A stretch of 64,000 bases of DNA, taken from NCBI GenBank assembly GCA_963682005.1, contig OY820914.1, forward strand, positions 992,001 through 1,056,000, given 5' to 3'. The stretch comes from CAIYUC01 sp963682005. Its GTDB lineage: Bacteria; Bacteroidota; Bacteroidia; Bacteroidales; FEN-979. Position numbers and translations under genes: made by a program. The notes under the pieces were generated by a model. That model worked only from the letters and a program-made list of their open reading frames with translations, was not told the DNA's origin and ran no database searches. Shown piece after piece: positions 26,110 to 35,557 of the stretch. The first letter of the stretch is position 1. Each line of letters begins with the position of its first letter.

Positions 26110-29100
26110 TCATGGTATCACACTGACCTTGATTGCATCCACCCGCTGCCCGATCGTCAGCCTGCAGGTGTATATTCCGGGCTGAAGGAATGACGTATTC
26201 AGCTTCATTTCGTAGCTTCCCTGCGGGAGTTCCTGGTCAATGAGGGTGGCGATGAAGCTTCCCTTCATATCAAACAATTCAAGTTTTGAATGTCCCCGCT
26301 CAGGAATGTCGAACCTGGCAACTGCGTAATCACTGCAGGGATTCGGATAGATCTGCAACATTTCATGTGACACCGTTGAACTTTCCGGCTCCCGGATGCC
26401 CGTAAAATATCTGCTTTCCGGTACATCCTTAATAATGGTGTCGCTCCCGACAGCAAAACATCGCAGCACAAGGTTCATCGCCGGATCACCGAACATAACT
26501 CCATTTAACGGGGTGAACGATGCATTGGTGGCCAGCATCGGGTACTCATTTGTCAGGACCATGAGTGTGTCATGATCAATGTATGAGAGTGCAATTTCAG
26601 CCACCTGCTTGGTGGTGTCACACACAAATTCATTGGCGGTTATGTGTTTCCATCCTTCTGAAAGGTTGTTCAGGTCTCCCGACAGGAGATCGATCTGGCT
26701 GATCTTTACACCTGCTGATTTCTTCCCGATTTTTTCAACCTTGACCGCGATGGTAATATGTCCATCCTTGTTGATCGTGATACTGGGCAGTTGCAGATGG
26801 GCTACCGGCTCAACCAGCAAGTCGGTGGCTTGTTTCATGTTCCATCCTTTACTGTGATAATCCCAGGGCAAAAGGATCAGCTTCTCATAATTATTTACAC
26901 TTGAATCATTGACGAAGGTGGCAATGGCAACAGCCCCCACACCATTTCTAAACTTCATGTCGAAATAATTAATGCTTTGATTGTCCTGCAAGGGAATGAG
27001 TTCGGTGAGTTCACTCCAGGCAGTGCCGTCAAATTCCGAGGTCATGAGTTTTTTCTCCCCGTTCTTGTTGCCTGTTGTATTCATCCACACGATAATAGCC
27101 TTACCGGTTTCCGGAACTGCCACGGATAACTCCGTTTTAACCCCTTCCATATCGGTAAGTATTGCAGGTTTTGAAGCGATCCATTGGCCTGACTGCTTTT
27201 CGAGGGTTACATACCAGATTTCCGAGGCATGGTTGTCGAGATCAGCAACCTGCCAGGTGATCAGGGCTTTCGTATCGGAAAGGGTGATGATCGAAGGATT
27301 TGCTTCCGTACGCCCGGATGTCAATGTTGCCGTATCGTCATCGATCATCTTTAATTGCGTTACTTTTCCGGAAGGGATATCATAGACTGCGTACCAGATA
27401 TCCTGGGCCTTCAGGAAATTTTTCAGTACGTCTGATTCCTTCACCCCGAGTATGGTTTTGTTGTCGAACCTTGTCTGCGCCCAGCACAACAGGACCTGGT
27501 CGTTCGCCACAGCATCTGTCGCGGGACTGTTCAGTGCATGATTATTCAATACGATACCGATCTTATCCGAGAACTTCTCTGTTGCAGCCGGCAGGTAAGA
27601 AATCTTCAGAATTCTTTCGCCGTAATTCTTTCCATTCTCTATCCAGGAAAATACGCTGTTTTCATCGGATGACTCCACAGACTGATGCGGAGTAGGAGGA
27701 GGCATCTTGGTAAAATCGTTTACCGGGATTATCTGGTCAGATAATTCCGGCCATGTGGAATTGGCAATTATATTGTCATATGCCCGGCTTTTCTTACCCG
27801 GCGGGGGAAAGCAGTTTTTCATGTCATCTCCCCAGAGATTCGTCGAGTAAAACATCCTAGGTCCCCAGAGATTCCTTTCATACCATCCCCAGAGAAGCTC
27901 GATATAGAACCTGCCGTAAACCTGGAATGTGGCTGCGTTCAATTGTTTTGAAGTGCTGCTGGGAATGGTAACGTATGAATGTCCGTATCCCACCTCTATC
28001 CTGCTATCCAGGCCGAAATATCCCGAAGCCAGTCCTTCCAGGATTTTAGCCCCCACCGCGAATTCCACCCCGATCGTTCCGGCATAAAAATGATAGGATG
28101 CGCTGTTCTTATAGGCGGCCCCGTGGGTCGAATCTGCATCGATGTCGAGGTTGCCGAATGAACCCCAGTCCCCCGAAACCGTATCCACCATCAGGTGCAG
28201 GCGTGAAGCGTATTTGTAATCTGAACTGGCTGTAATCTTTAAGGAGGGTTGAACAAAAACGCTTGTCGGGTCAACGGCGCCCGACATGTTGATAAGGGAG
28301 GTTACATTCTTTGCAAGATCAATGATTGCCAGGATGTCCGCTGAACTGCTGAGATCCCTTGAATAATTCTGGGTGGCAATTAAATTGTTGTGCGCATCCA
28401 ATCCGTAGGAATTATTCTGAGAACTGGTGAAGCTCATTTTCAGGAGCGTGGGGACCGTGACACCCAGTTTGGTCATTTCCTGGAAAAAGTCGGGAGGCTG
28501 GGTGAATGAAAAGCTGTGACCAGAGATGTTATACTGCAGGTACGCATTGGCTGTCGGACTGTCCATCGAACTTGACGTTCCGCCGATCAACGGCACCCAC
28601 GACGGTATTGTAACATTGATTTCCGGATTCATCAGCCATGTTTTATCGAACGGGGTACTTACCGTAAAGGTCACCAGGTTGCCCGACTGCTGAATGTTGC
28701 TGAAATCGTTGCCGGAAAGAAAATCTATCCATGCGGGACGTGTCCTGGTTATGGTAATGGGATAAGGTCCTTCAATGGCTGCCGGGTGCGGATCCGACCC
28801 CAGGTAGTATTCCAGGTTCATATTCGTGACCGGCGGGGAAAGCAGCGACATGTCATAGGTAACGGTCCATAATGTATCGCTGACCTTGACAGCATTGCAC
28901 CTTCCGATTAAGGTATTGGTGACATCATAAAATACGGCCGCAATACTGTCCATGTCCGTAAGGGGCTCCATGGATAGAGAAAATGTATTCGGATGCTGCA
29001 TGGTTCCGGGGGCAACAGCCTCGTCAAACGGTCCGAAATTCCCGTTCACGGTTGGCGGGATCATCGGATGGATGTAGATCGGGATCGACACGGAATTTTG

Positions 29101-32100
29101 AAAGATCTCGAGCGAAGAAGTGGTATGATATCCGGTTTCGAGACTGATGTAACTGCCCGGTGGTGCATCTCCCATGTCGATTTCAAACTGCCCCGACCAG
29201 GAGGATGTGGTATAGGTAGCGGAATCGCTGCTGATCAGTTCATGATCGTTGGTAAGGAAATTATATTTGACATAGTTCTTGCTCCACCCCGGATGACCGG
29301 ATCCGGTATATCCGCTTTCAACGGATAGAGTATTTACCAGGGAAATCCCCTCGCTGAAATAACCCTGTCCTTCCGACAAGGCAAAATTAAAGGTGCTGCC
29401 GGGAAAAGCTTCCGCGACGACGAAATTGCCGAGCTGATAGGTAGCCCCGCCTGCGGGCCCGAGCGGGTATGAAATGGTTGCATAAAATGTGTAGGTGCCG
29501 GGCTGTAACCCGACGATATTGTTATTCCAGACCACACTTGAGATTCCGTTGGATAAATACCAGGCTGGTGAGCCGCCGTTTATCGTTCCTGTATTGGAAC
29601 CCGCGTGGTCAATTACCGAGGCGCCCGTTCCTTCATTGAACTGATAATACAGAACAAGCCCGGAACCGGCCTGCGACTGGTATCTGATCGTATTGATATC
29701 CGTAGAAGTGAGAGCGCTGTTCCAGATGCTTAGCTCGGATACCGACCCGGTAAAATATTGTGCGACGGTTGTATTGGAGGGATCGTCCGCCCCGGCATTC
29801 CGCCCGATCACCCACCAACCCTGGTAATTGGCGGGATTGGTCAGGGTGAGGCTCTGGGAAAGACTGCCATCGACATAAATCGATGCTACCATGTTGTTGT
29901 CAAGCGTGGCCGCCACATGATGCCAGTTCCCGTCATTGTTAATGTTCAGAGCATATAATGTCGTCATGGTCCCGCCGTCCAGCAGGTTGAACCTGAGACT
30001 GCCATCGGTTCCCAGGATGACCTCCCTGTCGTGGTATGTAACGGAAGCGCCACCCTGGTTGTCGCTGAAGCCGATGATCTTCCCGCCTTTTCCGGTGCTT
30101 GTATTGATCCAGAACATGATAGTAAAACTCTGGGGTGCGCTGATCTCCTGTGAGGTCTGGATGTAATTGTCAACCCCGTTCAGCGAAAGCGAGTGATGGA
30201 AGGGGATGCTGCTGGCGGTATAGGTCGCGGTATCGTATACCTGGTTTCCGTTCTTCAGTCCCAGCAGCACCTTGCCAGTATTTGAGGGCAACCCGGTAAT
30301 CGTGACCGGAGCGAATGTTTTTCCCATTGAGACAGGTGTGGCGTAGTAGGTATTCCAGTTGTATTGCGGAGTTGCTATGGGTTCCGGCTCAAGTGACTGA
30401 AGGTTGAAGTCCGTTTCCACCGGTATCCCTGTTGAAGGGTGATAATACTCCTGTATTCCAAGTTTGCTGATGCCTTCCGGCAGGGAGGCGACATCGTACG
30501 AAAGCGAAGTTTTTCCCCCCACCGGGATCTTTGTGACAGAATCAACTGTGACATTATTCCGGTCAATGAACATGTATCTGACCGAATCTGTATGGATATC
30601 TGAAGAGTAGATCTTTAACGTGTCGATCGTTTTCTGAACCGCGGCATACTGGGGAATGAAGGAAGCCTTGTTTTCCAGGTGTCCGAAGTTGTTGTTGTAG
30701 CTCCGGTCGGAGATATAGTTCAGCCGGTTCCGCTGGTCATCAAAGTTCCAGTATCCTTCAAGCGCATCTTCCTGCAGGGGAGATTTCATATAACCATACC
30801 AAATGTCGGCTTCCGACAATGTTCTCGACCATATCCTCACTTCGTCCATCGCGGTTACGATCGAATTTGTGGTGATGTCGTTTCCTCCCAGCCGGAGTGG
30901 CTGGGTCCCGGCATTGTGTCTCCAGTCGATATATGAATAGATGTAATTGTAATTCGCCTGGTTGAAATATATGCCGGGTAAAGGCAGGCCATCCAGGTAA
31001 AATTTGCCGGACGGGTAGCCCCCGGTATTATTATAATAACAGGTGAAGGCAATATGATGCCATCCGTTACCCGGTGATTGACTCAAGTCTAAAGAAACAC
31101 TCCAGAGGTCCTGGCTATTGTAGCCGGCCGAGGTAGAAAAGAAAAAACCCACGCCGGAAATATTAGCCTCCGCATAGAGTTGCCATACTGAGTCTACGGC
31201 CATCAGGTCCATGCTTTGTACATCTTCTGTCAGATCAGCAAAGTTAAAATTCACCCAGGCCTCGATGGAGAAGCTGCTTTGCATATAATCGATGCTGTAA
31301 GGGCCCGGGTAGATGATCTGCAAACTGTTGTCAAGGTCCCTCGACCCCGGCCCGTTCTGGATCAGGGCGTGTTTGACGCTGTCCACCGCAAGCGCCTGCC
31401 CGCTTACCTGGTTCCGGACGAAGACACCGATCGAGTCATACAATGAAAGGCTGTCGGAAATACAGATCAGCCTGGGTTTCTGCGGAAGAGCACTCAGTGT
31501 TTTGTGATACTCAAGCCCTCCCTCAGGTCCTCCCTGGCACCAGATCAGCGTGCGGAGGTATTTGGTATCCAGCGGAAGCTGGTCCATTCGCACATTCTTG
31601 TACTCGGCCGAATCGAGGTATGTTCCGGCGGGCGCCGTCACCATGGATGACAGAACGATGACGGAATCAATGGTCATGACCTGGAACACAATGGTGTCGG
31701 TTCGTGGCGGGAGATGCTTTACGGTAAAGGTATTAAACTGCGGCGGAACCGGGTGCCAGGAGGTATCCGGAAAAGTATAATAATTCGTGGTGAACGGGCC
31801 AAACCCGGCGGAGGCATTTATCGTCACGGTATCGGGGTAAACAGTATATGGGATATTGTAAATGGCAATGCTGTCGTTCTGGTAGTAAACTTCAATGGAA
31901 AGCTGCGGTGAAAGCGGAAATCCCATCGTATCCGATTCGAAGCTCCACTCAGCAGTCTGCAGATTTGAACCAGTCTGGGTATGAGCCTGGTTAACCTGCA
32001 CTCCTTTCGAATCGATCATTTTCATGATAACTTTCGACGTGTTTTGTGGAAATTCGTAGATGATGAAAAGATTCGATCGTTCTGAACCAAGCACGAAAGG

Positions 32101-32247
32101 TCCGTATCCATTGAGAGATGTAACCTTGAGGGGCGGCAGGTAAAGCGAATCGATCGCAGTTTGCGAGAAAAGTGCCCCTGCCGCCAGGTATGTGATCAGG
32201 GCAGTGATCATGCTGATTCCGCGGACAGTCAGAAATCTGTTTTTCAT
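26110..32247 (-). CDS. 2045-residue T9SS cargo protein with two LamG domains
   Basis: Signal peptide at 1-29 (ending GALFSQ). Repeated Ig-like segments include the phrase GPFxxxxxxx and Pro/Tyr-rich strands. Two LamG-like domains lie at about 300-525 (SFSIEAWVNFNF ... MDEVRIWSRTL) and about 690-880 (SLNGVDNYIQTS ... FTIMFWINTSTG ... VSELSIWNSAL). A long central region (about 1100-1650) has no domain I recognise. The final 75 residues (LQIYPNPCSDYAVARFDIP ... LPQGSYEMKLNTSFLQPGIY ... IKVSVIP) are a type A T9SS sorting domain. It is next to another LamG-rich giant on the same strand, 130 bases apart, so the two may be co-transcribed. Glycan or matrix binding at the cell surface is inferred from LamG; there is no catalytic motif. 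Confidence 0.85.
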   Translation of the reverse strand: MKNRFLTVRGISMITALITYLAAGALFSQTAIDSLYLPPLKVTSLNGYGPFVLGSERSNLFIIYEFPQNTSKVIMKMIDSKGVQVNQAHTQTGSNLQTAEWSFESDTMGFPLSPQLSIEVYYQNDSIAIYNIPYTVYPDTVTINASAGFGPFTTNYYTFPDTSWHPVPPQFNTFTVKHLPPRTDTIVFQVMTIDSVIVLSSMVTAPAGTYLDSAEYKNVRMDQLPLDTKYLRTLIWCQGGPEGGLEYHKTLSALPQKPRLICISDSLSLYDSIGVFVRNQVSGQALAVDSVKHALIQNGPGSRDLDNSLQIIYPGPYSIDYMQSSFSIEAWVNFNFADLTEDVQSMDLMAVDSVWQLYAEANISGVGFFFSTSAGYNSQDLWSVSLDLSQSPGNGWHHIAFTCYYNNTGGYPSGKFYLDGLPLPGIYFNQANYNYIYSYIDWRHNAGTQPLRLGGNDITTNSIVTAMDEVRIWSRTLSEADIWYGYMKSPLQEDALEGYWNFDDQRNRLNYISDRSYNNNFGHLENKASFIPQYAAVQKTIDTLKIYSSDIHTDSVRYMFIDRNNVTVDSVTKIPVGGKTSLSYDVASLPEGISKLGIQEYYHPSTGIPVETDFNLQSLEPEPIATPQYNWNTYYATPVSMGKTFAPVTITGLPSNTGKVLLGLKNGNQVYDTATYTASSIPFHHSLSLNGVDNYIQTSQEISAPQSFTIMFWINTSTGKGGKIIGFSDNQGGASVTYHDREVILGTDGSLRFNLLDGGTMTTLYALNINNDGNWHHVAATLDNNMVASIYVDGSLSQSLTLTNPANYQGWWVIGRNAGADDPSNTTVAQYFTGSVSELSIWNSALTSTDINTIRYQSQAGSGLVLYYQFNEGTGASVIDHAGSNTGTINGGSPAWYLSNGISSVVWNNNIVGLQPGTYTFYATISYPLGPAGGATYQLGNFVVAEAFPGSTFNFALSEGQGYFSEGISLVNTLSVESGYTGSGHPGWSKNYVKYNFLTNDHELISSDSATYTTSSWSGQFEIDMGDAPPGSYISLETGYHTTSSLEIFQNSVSIPIYIHPMIPPTVNGNFGPFDEAVAPGTMQHPNTFSLSMEPLTDMDSIAAVFYDVTNTLIGRCNAVKVSDTLWTVTYDMSLLSPPVTNMNLEYYLGSDPHPAAIEGPYPITITRTRPAWIDFLSGNDFSNIQQSGNLVTFTVSTPFDKTWLMNPEINVTIPSWVPLIGGTSSSMDSPTANAYLQYNISGHSFSFTQPPDFFQEMTKLGVTVPTLLKMSFTSSQNNSYGLDAHNNLIATQNYSRDLSSSADILAIIDLAKNVTSLINMSGAVDPTSVFVQPSLKITASSDYKYASRLHLMVDTVSGDWGSFGNLDIDADSTHGAAYKNSASYHFYAGTIGVEFAVGAKILEGLASGYFGLDSRIEVGYGHSYVTIPSSTSKQLNAATFQVYGRFYIELLWGWYERNLWGPRMFYSTNLWGDDMKNCFPPPGKKSRAYDNIIANSTWPELSDQIIPVNDFTKMPPPTPHQSVESSDENSVFSWIENGKNYGERILKISYLPAATEKFSDKIGIVLNNHALNSPATDAVANDQVLLCWAQTRFDNKTILGVKESDVLKNFLKAQDIWYAVYDIPSGKVTQLKMIDDDTATLTSGRTEANPSIITLSDTKALITWQVADLDNHASEIWYVTLEKQSGQWIASKPAILTDMEGVKTELSVAVPETGKAIIVWMNTTGNKNGEKKLMTSEFDGTAWSELTELIPLQDNQSINYFDMKFRNGVGAVAIATFVNDSSVNNYEKLILLPWDYHSKGWNMKQATDLLVEPVAHLQLPSITINKDGHITIAVKVEKIGKKSAGVKISQIDLLSGDLNNLSEGWKHITANEFVCDTTKQVAEIALSYIDHDTLMVLTNEYPMLATNASFTPLNGVMFGDPAMNLVLRCFAVGSDTIIKDVPESRYFTGIREPESSTVSHEMLQIYPNPCSDYAVARFDIPERGHSKLELFDMKGSFIATLIDQELPQGSYEMKLNTSFLQPGIYTCRLTIGQRVDAIKVSVIP

Positions 32248-32766
32248 ACCATTATTCTTATTTTGGTGAATGTTTCATTCGGAAAAGGGCAAGGCCCGTA
32301 ATGATATTTCTGAGGTTTATGATCGTTTAAACCAATAACCCGGGACAAGCAAAAACAGGATTATCCTTACGTTTTAAGAACCGTTCAGCCGGAGATCAAA
32401 AGTCTTTCAACGAGTAAATGCAGTTTCGGACGAGTAAGCAGTCGAGGGTTTGATATTATTTGTTTTTAACCGGATCCGTAGGTGACAGACCTTGCTTTTT
32501 CAGGCTTTCGGGATATGCATCAGGGGTTATGCAAAGCAAGGTAAATGCAATTATGTAAAAATGAAGAATCATGAATTGCAGTTTAATTCAAAAATATAAA
32601 TAATTATGGCACCCAAAACAAATCCATACAAAAACTCTTACAAAAAATTTTTATGAGATGAGTCTCCATGTCCGTAATCATTTTCTATCAAGTAATTCGT
32701 CCCGTTCAACATGTCAGGAAATATTTTCAAATTTGGTGAATCATTTTATGGAAATCAAATATTGAT
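32248..32766. other. Gene-free region between divergent genes
   Basis: No gene supported. It must hold the leader of the 2045-residue gene (minus strand) and of the small secreted protein (plus strand). I see a GGGC-AAG-GCCC hairpin near 32289-32299 and two CGAGTAA words (about 32410 and 32430), but no known RNA motif. Confidence 0.5.
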
Positions 32767-32774
32767 TACTTTTG
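32767..32774 (+). promoter_or_regulatory. Bacteroidota -7 box (TACTTTTG)
   Basis: Matches TAnnTTTG, 42 bases upstream of the chosen ATG at 32816. No convincing -33 element was seen. The position supports 32816 over the upstream in-frame start at 32711. Confidence 0.4.
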
Positions 32775-32815
32775 AATGTTTCAATCAACCCAAAATCCCT
32801 TTAAAAACTGTTTTT

Positions 32816-33265
32816 ATGACAAAAACCTGTCTTCGGATATTCATGTTCCTGTTCATCAGCAGTTCCTTTGCATCCGGTTTTGCCCAGACGACTATGAATG
32901 ATTCAACCGCGACCATTCATTTCATCCGTCCGAAAAAGTCAATGATGAGTGGCGTAGTGGCGTTGAATGTGCAGATCACGCGGAACGACCAGAAAATCGC
33001 CGACCTTCCAAATGGCCTGATGGTAAATTATGTGGTAAGATCAAAAGGCGCGATGGAATTCAATTTCCAGGCGGAATATGCCGGATCACCTACCAATGCA
33101 CCAAAAATGATCAGCCTGCAGGTTGAACCCGGGAAGATCTTCTACATCTGGGTTGATCCCGGGATGAGCGTCCTGAACGTCAAAGAAATTGACAAGAAAC
33201 ATGCGGATAAATACATCGACAATAAGAAACTGATCGAAAGCGTGCGGGTGATCAGGGAAAAGTGA
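32816..33265 (+). CDS. Small secreted protein, unknown function
   Basis: 149 residues from the ATG at 32816, which opens a typical signal peptide (MTKTCLRIFMFLFISSSFAS, then GFAQ). An in-frame start at 32711 would bury that signal peptide, and the promoter-like box at 32767 lies between the two. The mature part has TIHFIRPKKSMMSGVVALNV and a repeated beta pattern ending IFYIWVDPGMSVLNVKEID, reminiscent of small periplasmic or lipoprotein-like domains (DUF2846-like), though I am not certain. The last residues VIREK and the stop TGA lie at the very start of a GAGTGAA element, so the repeat supplies the stop codon. It stands alone; 122 bases downstream is a T9SS gene on the same strand. Confidence 0.65.
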   Translation: MTKTCLRIFMFLFISSSFASGFAQTTMNDSTATIHFIRPKKSMMSGVVALNVQITRNDQKIADLPNGLMVNYVVRSKGAMEFNFQAEYAGSPTNAPKMISLQVEPGKIFYIWVDPGMSVLNVKEIDKKHADKYIDNKKLIESVRVIREK

Positions 33266-33347
33266 AAAGTGAAGAGTGAAGAGTGAAGAGTGAAGAGTGA
33301 AAAATTTTTCACTTTACGTTCTTCACTTTACACTCAATTGTTCACTG
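33258..33347 (+). repeat. GAGTGAA/TTTACGTT element, copy c
   Basis: AAAAGTGAAAAGTGAAG then GAGTGAA heptads, a short AAAAATTTTT centre, TTCACTTTACGTTCTTCAC, TTTACACTCAATTG and TTCACTG. The first TGA is the stop codon of the preceding gene. Confidence 0.9.
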
Positions 33348-33353
33348 ATGCAT

Positions 33354-33361
33354 TATATTTG
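33354..33361 (+). promoter_or_regulatory. Bacteroidota -7 box (TATATTTG) directly after element c
   Basis: TATATTTG lies 27 bases upstream of the ATG at 33388, with the repeat element ending 7 bases before it. Any -33 element would therefore lie inside the repeat. Confidence 0.45.
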
Positions 33362-33387
33362 TGTGTACAGTTCCAAAACCTCATTGT

Positions 33388-34956
33388 ATGAAAACAAAGT
33401 ACTCCCTGATTACATTCATGGTTCTTGTTTTCCTGAATGCAGGCTCTGTGTTTGCCCAGCAAACGAAATTCACAAAAGTATTCTATGACGTCATTGGCGC
33501 TGTTCAAGCCTATTCCATTGTAAAAACGGCGGATAACAATTTTATGATCGCAGGGGAAAAGGATGAACATGCTTTTGCCATGAAACTGGACCCTTCCGGC
33601 TCTGTGGCCTGGAGCAAGCTGATCGGTGGCCTGCATTCTGAATTCTACACTGCGACCGCCACATCCGATTCATCCGTGGTTCTTGCCGGTCATTGCCATA
33701 ATACTGCAACTTCCGGCAGTGATGTTTATTGCGTAAAAACCAAAGTGAACGGGGATACGGCCTGGACAAGGTCCTTCGATCTGGGATATGATGAAACAGC
33801 ATACTCCATCAAACAAACGATGGATCATGGGTTTATTATAACCGGGGATGACTACCCGAATAATGTTTTTATTGTAAAGCTGGATTCTTCTGGTAATCTG
33901 ACCTGGGGAAGGATTTTCATAATGGGAGATTATATAGCTGAAGGGAGCGGAATAGAACAAGCGCCGGATTCCGGGTACATTTTAACCGGATTTTTTTCAA
34001 ATTATTCACCTTTTGAGGAAACATTGTTCCTGATGAAATTGACTGCTGATGGAAATGTTTCCTGGACAAAGAGACAAGTTCTGACTGGTAACCATAATTC
34101 TTATGCAGTTGATATCAGGGCTGTTCCTGACGGGATTGTAGTCCTTTCAAGCGAATCCTCTTCCGGGATTTTTCTCATGAAAACAGATTTCTCGGGGAAT
34201 GTAATCTGGAGTAAGAATTATCCGGAGAATGATGGGGTTAATAAAGGATCTTCATCATTGTACCGCAAGCTCCATTCCACATCCGATGGCGGATACATAT
34301 TTATACGCAGCTCCTTCGGTTCGTTCGGCAGAATGAATAAAGTGGACAGTGTTGGAAATGCCCTATGGCTCCAGGAATTAGACTTATCCGTCACGGATTT
34401 TGCTGAAACCAATGACGGGGGCTATATGGTTGTTGGTAACGGCCCTCTTCTGGGTGTGATTATGGGTCAGACACTTAATCCACAGGTCGGGGTCATGAAA
34501 ACCGATTCGCTGGGCAACAGTTCCAGTTGTTCCTGGCAATGGTCAGTCACTTCCGGTGATATTCCTGTAACCCTCTCAGATATGGTATTTACTCCAACTG
34601 CAGCGGGGATGTCGCACTTTGCTTCTTTTCCTGTGACAAACCTCTTATTGACTATTGATACCGGCTGTGTGGCCATGACCGGACATATCCGGGAAACCAC
34701 AATTGCACAGCCATCCATAACCATCTATCCGAATCCTTCAAATGGTTCTTTCCAGGTAACTTCAGGAGGAACAACATCAGATGAAATAACCACGATTGAG
34801 GTTTTTAATACCATAGGAAGCATGATCTTCACTTCTTCCGACCCGGTTATCATTCAATCCGAAATTAAACTGAATCCCGCTCCGGATGGGGTTTATATGG
34901 CCAGGATCTTGACGGGGGATCAGGAATTCTGGAGGAAACTGGTTATTTTTAAATGA
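33388..34956 (+). CDS. T9SS cargo protein with SBBP-like propeller repeats
   Basis: 522 residues from the ATG at 33388 (MKTKYSLITFMVLVFLNAGS then VFAQ signal peptide); an in-frame start 27 bases upstream lies before the signal peptide. At least six repeats carry the pattern (M/V)K(L/T)DxxGNxxWxK, for example MKLDPSGSVAWSK, VKLDSSGNLTWGR and MKTDFSGNVIWSK, each followed by DGGY/DHGF-type turns. This is typical of SBBP or delta-60-like beta-propellers. The C-terminal 80 residues (ITIYPNPSNGSFQVTSGG ... PAPDGVYMARILTG ... KLVIFK) form a complete type A T9SS sorting domain. The stop codon TGA follows KLVIFK exactly and is the first TGA of the next repeat element, so that element sits at the natural gene end rather than truncating it. 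Confidence 0.85.
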   Translation: MKTKYSLITFMVLVFLNAGSVFAQQTKFTKVFYDVIGAVQAYSIVKTADNNFMIAGEKDEHAFAMKLDPSGSVAWSKLIGGLHSEFYTATATSDSSVVLAGHCHNTATSGSDVYCVKTKVNGDTAWTRSFDLGYDETAYSIKQTMDHGFIITGDDYPNNVFIVKLDSSGNLTWGRIFIMGDYIAEGSGIEQAPDSGYILTGFFSNYSPFEETLFLMKLTADGNVSWTKRQVLTGNHNSYAVDIRAVPDGIVVLSSESSSGIFLMKTDFSGNVIWSKNYPENDGVNKGSSSLYRKLHSTSDGGYIFIRSSFGSFGRMNKVDSVGNALWLQELDLSVTDFAETNDGGYMVVGNGPLLGVIMGQTLNPQVGVMKTDSLGNSSSCSWQWSVTSGDIPVTLSDMVFTPTAAGMSHFASFPVTNLLLTIDTGCVAMTGHIRETTIAQPSITIYPNPSNGSFQVTSGGTTSDEITTIEVFNTIGSMIFTSSDPVIIQSEIKLNPAPDGVYMARILTGDQEFWRKLVIFK

Positions 34957-35034
34957 AAAGTGAAGAGTGAAGAGTGAAGAGTGAAGAGTGAAAAATAACT
35001 TTTCACTTTACGTTCTTCACTTTACACTCAATTT
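34954..35034 (+). repeat. GAGTGAA/TTTACGTT element, copy d
   Basis: TGAAAAGTGAA and four GAGTGAA heptads, AAAAATAACTTTTCAC, TTTACGTTCTTCAC, TTTACACTCAATT. It begins with the stop codon of the upstream T9SS gene. Confidence 0.9.
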
Positions 35035-35102
35035 TCTCTGAAATGTATTACCTTTTCCCTCCCAAACCGATAAAGGATAAAATTCACAAACAATTTTATC
35101 CT

Positions 35103-35456
35103 ATGAAGAAATCCATATTAAAAGACCGGAGTTTTGAATTCGGATTGCTGATCGTATCGCTGGCAAAGGATCTTCGCAGCAATAAAAAAGAGTACATTAT
35201 CTCAAAGCAGATTTTACGCTCAGGGACTGCTGTTGGCGCGCTTATCCGCGAAGCTGAATATGGTCAGTCACGGGCGGATTTTATCAGCAAAATGAATATT
35301 GCACTGAAGGAGGCGAATGAGACTGAATACTGGCTGGACATTCTGAAATGTTCAGGTTATATGTCTCAGGAAATTTTTTCAGAATTATCAGGCAAACTGA
35401 AGGACATTCTGCATATGCTCATTGCTTCAATTAAGACGGCGAAGGCGAATAAGTGA
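35103..35456 (+). CDS. Four-helix bundle protein (S23 / IVS-encoded family)
   Basis: 117 residues from the ATG at 35103 (MKKSILKDRSFEFGLLIVSL); an in-frame ATG at 35043 adds 20 poorly conserved residues. Visible family markers are the start K.RSFEFGLLIV.LAK.L, then ISKQILRSGTAVGALIREAE and NIALKEANETEYWLDIL, with four amphipathic helices. The family includes proteins encoded in 23S rRNA intervening sequences and is related to the Avd accessory protein of diversity-generating retroelements. Free-standing copies such as this have no established function. The gene is bracketed by two co-oriented copies of the heptad element (d and e), and copy e supplies its stop codon. Homo-oligomeric nucleic-acid binding is suggested by the family only. 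Confidence 0.85.
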   Translation: MKKSILKDRSFEFGLLIVSLAKDLRSNKKEYIISKQILRSGTAVGALIREAEYGQSRADFISKMNIALKEANETEYWLDILKCSGYMSQEIFSELSGKLKDILHMLIASIKTAKANK

Positions 35457-35557
35457 AGAGTGAAGAGTGAAGAGTGAAAAATAACTTTTCACTTTACGTT
35501 CTTCACTTTACACTCAATTCTTCACTTTACGTTCTTCACTTTACACTCAATTGTTCA
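35453..35557 (+). repeat. GAGTGAA/TTTACGTT element, copy e (double core)
   Basis: Three heptads, AAAAATAACTTTTCAC, then the core TTTACGTTCTTCACTTTACA with CTCAATT twice in tandem, ending TTGTTCA. Its first TGA is the stop codon of the four-helix bundle gene. Its right end abuts the 3' end of the ABC permease gene at 35555. Confidence 0.9.

Noticed and set aside
32248..32766. A riboswitch or small RNA in the divergent intergenic region
   Set aside because: Only short hairpins and two CGAGTAA words are visible; nothing matches a known RNA family that I can recognise.
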